Assembly (NCBI GenBank): GCA_002392525.1
Contig: DGHE01000075.1
Span: 1-5,198, forward strand
Length of the DNA: 5,198 bases
From: Bacteroidales bacterium UBA3856
GTDB taxonomy: Bacteria; Bacteroidota; Bacteroidia; Bacteroidales; UBA932
Direction of reading: 5' to 3'
This document shows positions 1-5,198 of this stretch, in pieces. The position numbers were made by a program, and so were the translations under genes. How positions within the stretch are numbered: position 1 is the stretch's first letter; each line of letters begins with the position of its first letter. A model generated the notes under the pieces. That model had not been told where the DNA came from and searched no databases. It saw only the letters and a program-made list of their open reading frames with translations.

Positions 1-2066
1 CCGACTACAAGATCAAGGACTGGCTTAAGTTCACCACCAACAACAGCTTCGGCTATAGCGACTCAAAGAGCGTACGTGCCGGCGGCATGTATTCCCTTCC
101 GGCTTCCACCATCCAGATGGACCCGCTCACTCCCGTCATCTATGACCAAAATCATCTTCCAGCCCATATGCAGAGCCTTGTAGATCAGGGACATATCTTC
201 GTAAAGGACGAGAACGGCGACTACTATTCCATGTCTCCCTTCCAGGAGTCCAACAACATCAACCCCTGGATCCATGTGAAGTATTCCGATCCCATGAGCC
301 GCCGCTTCGACCTGCGCGGTACCACTTCGTTGGATTTCACCCCGTTCAGGGGCTTCAACTTCACTTCCCGCCTGGGTTACACCATCAACAGCTCCATCAG
401 CAACACGGTAACCTGGCCCAACGTGACCAACACCGACACTGTGACCGATTATGTCACCATCAATGCATCGGCCGGTACCAACACCTACTATCAGTGGGAG
501 AACTTCGCCAACTACAACAAGACCTTCGGCCGTAAGCACAACCTGGGCGCCATGCTGGGTATGTCCTATTCCTGGCGTACCAACTACAGCGTAACTGGCC
601 AGATTGCCGGTACGGGTCTTGATAACCTGGGTATCACCAAGCTGGATCCCAACTACGCCTTCTTCTCCAACCAGACCGGTACGGCCACCAAGACCGTCTC
701 CGGCGGTGAAGAGCGCAACTACGCCGAGCTTTCCTACTTCGGCCGTATTTCCTACGACTACGACAACAAGTACTACATCCAGGCTTCCCTGCGCGCCGAC
801 GCGGCCGACCTGTCCATCCTTCCGCTGAATACCCGCTGGGGCTATTTCCCGGCCGTTTCCGCCGGTTGGACCCTCTCCCGTGAGAACTGGTTCCGCAACC
901 TGGGCATCAAGCCGGTGAGCCACCTCAAGCTCCGCGCTTCCTGGGGCCAGAACGGTTCCATCGCCGGACTGAGCAACTACATGTACGCCGCCACCATCGC
1001 CTCTACCATCAAGCTCGGTATGGAACCCGGTGTGAGCTATGCTACCGGATCGGTTCCCAATGCCATCGGCAACTACAACCTGAAGTGGGAAACCTCCGAG
1101 CAGATTGACCTGGGTCTGGACCTCCGGATGTTCCAGGACCGCCTGTCCTTCACCTACGACTACTTCATCAAGAAGACCAAGGACCTGATCATGCCCAGCG
1201 TAACCTCCTCCCTGGTCGTCGGTGGTACCCTTTCCCCGATCAACGCCGGTAACGTGAGCAACATCGGCCACGAGTTCGAACTTTCCTGGAAAGACAAGAT
1301 CGGTGACTTCAACTACTCTGTCAGCGGCAACCTGGCCACCCTCAAGAACGAGGTGACCTATGTCTATGAGACCCTCACCCGCGTTGCCGGCGGCAGCGGC
1401 GGCTCCGGTATCACCACCTACTTCGAGAAGGGCTATCCCATCTGGTACATGCGCGGTTACGAATACGGCGGCGTGAATCCTTCCACAGGCGAGCCTACCT
1501 TCGTAGACCACGATGGCAACCCCGATGTGATGAGCGACGGCGACAAGGTGATGATCGGCTCCGGTATTCCGGACATGACCTACGGTATTACCATCAACTT
1601 GGGCTACAAGGGCTTCGACCTGGTGGCATTCGGCAGCGGCGCAGCCGGCAACGAGATTGCCTATGCCGTTCCCCGTTCCACCCGTATCCAGGCCAACACC
1701 CTGCAGTACATCTTCGACAACCGTTGGCAGAAGGCCGGTGACAACACCCGCTTCCCGAGCGCCAAGCTCAGCAGCTGGAAAGATGCCAGCTACGCCAACT
1801 TCCTGGAGAGCTCCGCTTATGTGTTCGACGGTTCCTACTTCAAGATCAAGCAGCTCCAGCTGGGCTACACCCTGCCCAAGAAGTGGCTGGAGAAGGTCTC
1901 CATCAACAGCCTCCGCCTGTATGTCTCCCTGGACGACTGGTTCGTATTCACCAGTTACCCCGGCTTCGACCCCGAGGTGTCCGTGAGTTCCAGCGGTCTG
2001 GGTATCGATTACGGTCAGTATCCGACCATCAAGAAGACCGTCTTTGGTCTGAACATTTCCTTCTAA
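1..2066 (+). CDS. SusC/RagA-family TonB-linked outer-membrane transporter, C-terminal part (5' truncated by window edge)
   Basis: This is the beta-barrel portion of a SusC-type TonB-dependent transporter, which moves oligosaccharides across the outer membrane beneath a SusD lid. The frame is open from base 3 to the TAA at 2064-2066, giving 687 visible residues. Family members are usually about 1,000 residues, so the signal peptide, carboxypeptidase-like domain and most or all of the plug lie left of the window. The ATG at 87 is internal: in-frame codons before it read DYKIKDWLKFTTNNSFGYSD, typical barrel sequence. Family hallmarks in order are NTRWGYFPAVSAGW (about 828-869), LRASWGQNG (930-956), the NLKWETSEQIDLGLDL segment (near 1077-1124), NAGNVSNIGHEFEL (1242-1283), IPDMTYGITINLGYKGFDL (1566-1622), and GFDPEVS (1962-1982). 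It ends in FGLNISF with the terminal Phe expected for outer-membrane barrels. A Gly/Ser-rich run near 1390-1410 is probably a surface loop. It is 21 bases upstream of susD, surely co-transcribed. Family is certain; the substrate is unknown. Confidence 0.96.
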   Translation, partial: DYKIKDWLKFTTNNSFGYSDSKSVRAGGMYSLPASTIQMDPLTPVIYDQNHLPAHMQSLVDQGHIFVKDENGDYYSMSPFQESNNINPWIHVKYSDPMSRRFDLRGTTSLDFTPFRGFNFTSRLGYTINSSISNTVTWPNVTNTDTVTDYVTINASAGTNTYYQWENFANYNKTFGRKHNLGAMLGMSYSWRTNYSVTGQIAGTGLDNLGITKLDPNYAFFSNQTGTATKTVSGGEERNYAELSYFGRISYDYDNKYYIQASLRADAADLSILPLNTRWGYFPAVSAGWTLSRENWFRNLGIKPVSHLKLRASWGQNGSIAGLSNYMYAATIASTIKLGMEPGVSYATGSVPNAIGNYNLKWETSEQIDLGLDLRMFQDRLSFTYDYFIKKTKDLIMPSVTSSLVVGGTLSPINAGNVSNIGHEFELSWKDKIGDFNYSVSGNLATLKNEVTYVYETLTRVAGGSGGSGITTYFEKGYPIWYMRGYEYGGVNPSTGEPTFVDHDGNPDVMSDGDKVMIGSGIPDMTYGITINLGYKGFDLVAFGSGAAGNEIAYAVPRSTRIQANTLQYIFDNRWQKAGDNTRFPSAKLSSWKDASYANFLESSAYVFDGSYFKIKQLQLGYTLPKKWLEKVSINSLRLYVSLDDWFVFTSYPGFDPEVSVSSSGLGIDYGQYPTIKKTVFGLNISF

Positions 2067-2076
2067 CCGCATAATG

Positions 2077-2084
2077 GAGAAAGA
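2077..2084 (+). promoter_or_regulatory. Possible Shine-Dalgarno-like site for the SusD gene
   Basis: The purine-rich GGAGAAAG ends three bases before the ATG at 2088, with the GGAG core eight bar-free... bases (AAAGAATT) from the start codon, a spacing that would suit ribosome binding. It is the only Shine-Dalgarno-like sequence before a start codon in this window; the esterase and DUF1593 starts have only A/T-rich or A/C-rich leaders. Bacteroidota generally rely little on Shine-Dalgarno pairing, so its functional weight is uncertain. Confidence 0.3.
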
Positions 2085-2087
2085 ATT

Positions 2088-4930
<2,843 letters not shown>

Positions 4931-4936
4931 TTGTAA

Positions 4937-5198
4937 ATGAAACGATTCCTTTATAGTGCAGCCGCCCTCCTTGTGGCCGCTTGCACCAGTTCCCCAAAGA
5001 ATCTGGCTCCTGAGGCTCTTGCCCCCAAGGTGGACAAGAGCCAGCAGGAGCGGGTCCTGATCACCACCGACCTGGAGGTGGATGACATGAACGGCGTGCT
5101 GCTGAGCCTGCTTTATGCCGACCAGTACGACATCGCCGGTATTGTCTGGACCGCCGGCATGTTCCATTTCCAAGGCGACGGCGGCCTGCATACCCTGG
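4937..5198 (+). CDS. DUF1593/Sde182 nucleoside-hydrolase-like lipoprotein, N-terminal fragment (3' truncated by window edge)
   Basis: Eighty-seven residues are visible, starting six bases after the esterase stop, so the two genes are very probably co-transcribed. MKRFLYSAAALLVAAC is a lipoprotein signal with Cys16 as the probable lipidation site, followed by a low-complexity Ala/Pro linker. From residue 39, RVLITTDLEVDDMNGVLLSLLYADQYDIAGIVW and then FHFQGDG match my recollection of the start of the DUF1593 family (nucleoside-hydrolase-like domain of the Saccharophagus protein Sde182, annotated as cellulose-binding). TTDLEVDD (43-50) lines up with the DTDPGIDD metal-binding motif of true nucleoside hydrolases, with Asp45, Asp49 and Asp50 kept and the first Asp replaced by Thr43. 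Family members are several hundred residues long, with a second C-terminal domain that is not visible here. No Shine-Dalgarno is seen; the leader is A/T-rich. The function of the family is poorly known; a role in plant-polysaccharide use is inferred from context. Confidence 0.82.
   Translation, partial: MKRFLYSAAALLVAACTSSPKNLAPEALAPKVDKSQQERVLITTDLEVDDMNGVLLSLLYADQYDIAGIVWTAGMFHFQGDGGLHTL

Noticed and set aside
87..89. ATG at 87 as the start of the SusC protein
   Set aside because: In-frame codons before it, from base 3, already encode typical SusC barrel sequence, and no signal peptide follows this Met. The true start is left of the window.
604..828. Small + strand open frames inside susC, susD and the esterase (for example 604-828, 1657-1986, 2722-3039, 4161-4391)
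   Set aside because: These are out-of-frame readings rich in Pro, Ser, Thr and Arg, as expected from frame-shifted GC-rich codons; none has a domain, and each lies wholly within a confident gene.
1384..1413. GGC-rich run encoding a Gly/Ser-rich stretch in SusC, considered as a repeat or phase-variable tract
   Set aside because: It is short and imperfect, and Gly/Ser-rich loops are common at this place in SusC barrels; nothing suggests slippage or rearrangement.

Overview
The window reads as a piece of a polysaccharide utilization locus (PUL) from a Bacteroidota bacterium, probably a gut or rumen Bacteroidales with a rather GC-rich genome. The evidence is the adjacent SusC-type TonB-dependent transporter and SusD-type lipoprotein, the weak or absent Shine-Dalgarno sequences, and lipoproteins of the Bacteroidota kind. 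Genus and species cannot be fixed from this stretch. All genes lie on the + strand and the window is almost wholly coding.

Layout: (1) positions 1-2066 hold the C-terminal two thirds or so of a SusC-family outer-membrane beta-barrel whose N-terminus lies left of the window. (2) After 21 bases comes a complete SusD-family surface lipoprotein (2088-3659). (3) A 77-base gap (3660-3736) carries a strong hairpin-plus-T-tract terminator (3680-3720). (4) A complete secreted carbohydrate esterase follows (3737-4930), with an N-terminal CBM48/E-set-like domain and a CE1/esterase-D alpha/beta hydrolase domain containing Ser283, Asp348 and His378. (5) Six bases later begins a lipoprotein of the DUF1593/Sde182 nucleoside-hydrolase-like family (4937 to beyond the right edge).

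A working model, partly inference: the SusC/SusD pair binds and imports a glycan across the outer membrane. The esterase removes acyl groups (feruloyl, acetyl or similar) from that glycan, and the DUF1593 protein acts on or binds a related plant cell-wall component. No glycoside hydrolase or regulator lies inside the window, so the substrate cannot be named; an ester-decorated plant hemicellulose such as arabinoxylan is a reasonable guess only.

The most notable point is the terminator between susD and the esterase. The esterase start codon lies only 16 bases after it, leaving no room for a separate promoter downstream of the hairpin. This suggests that enzyme genes are expressed by partial read-through at a lower level than the transporter pair. 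I found no clear sign of a wholly undescribed system.
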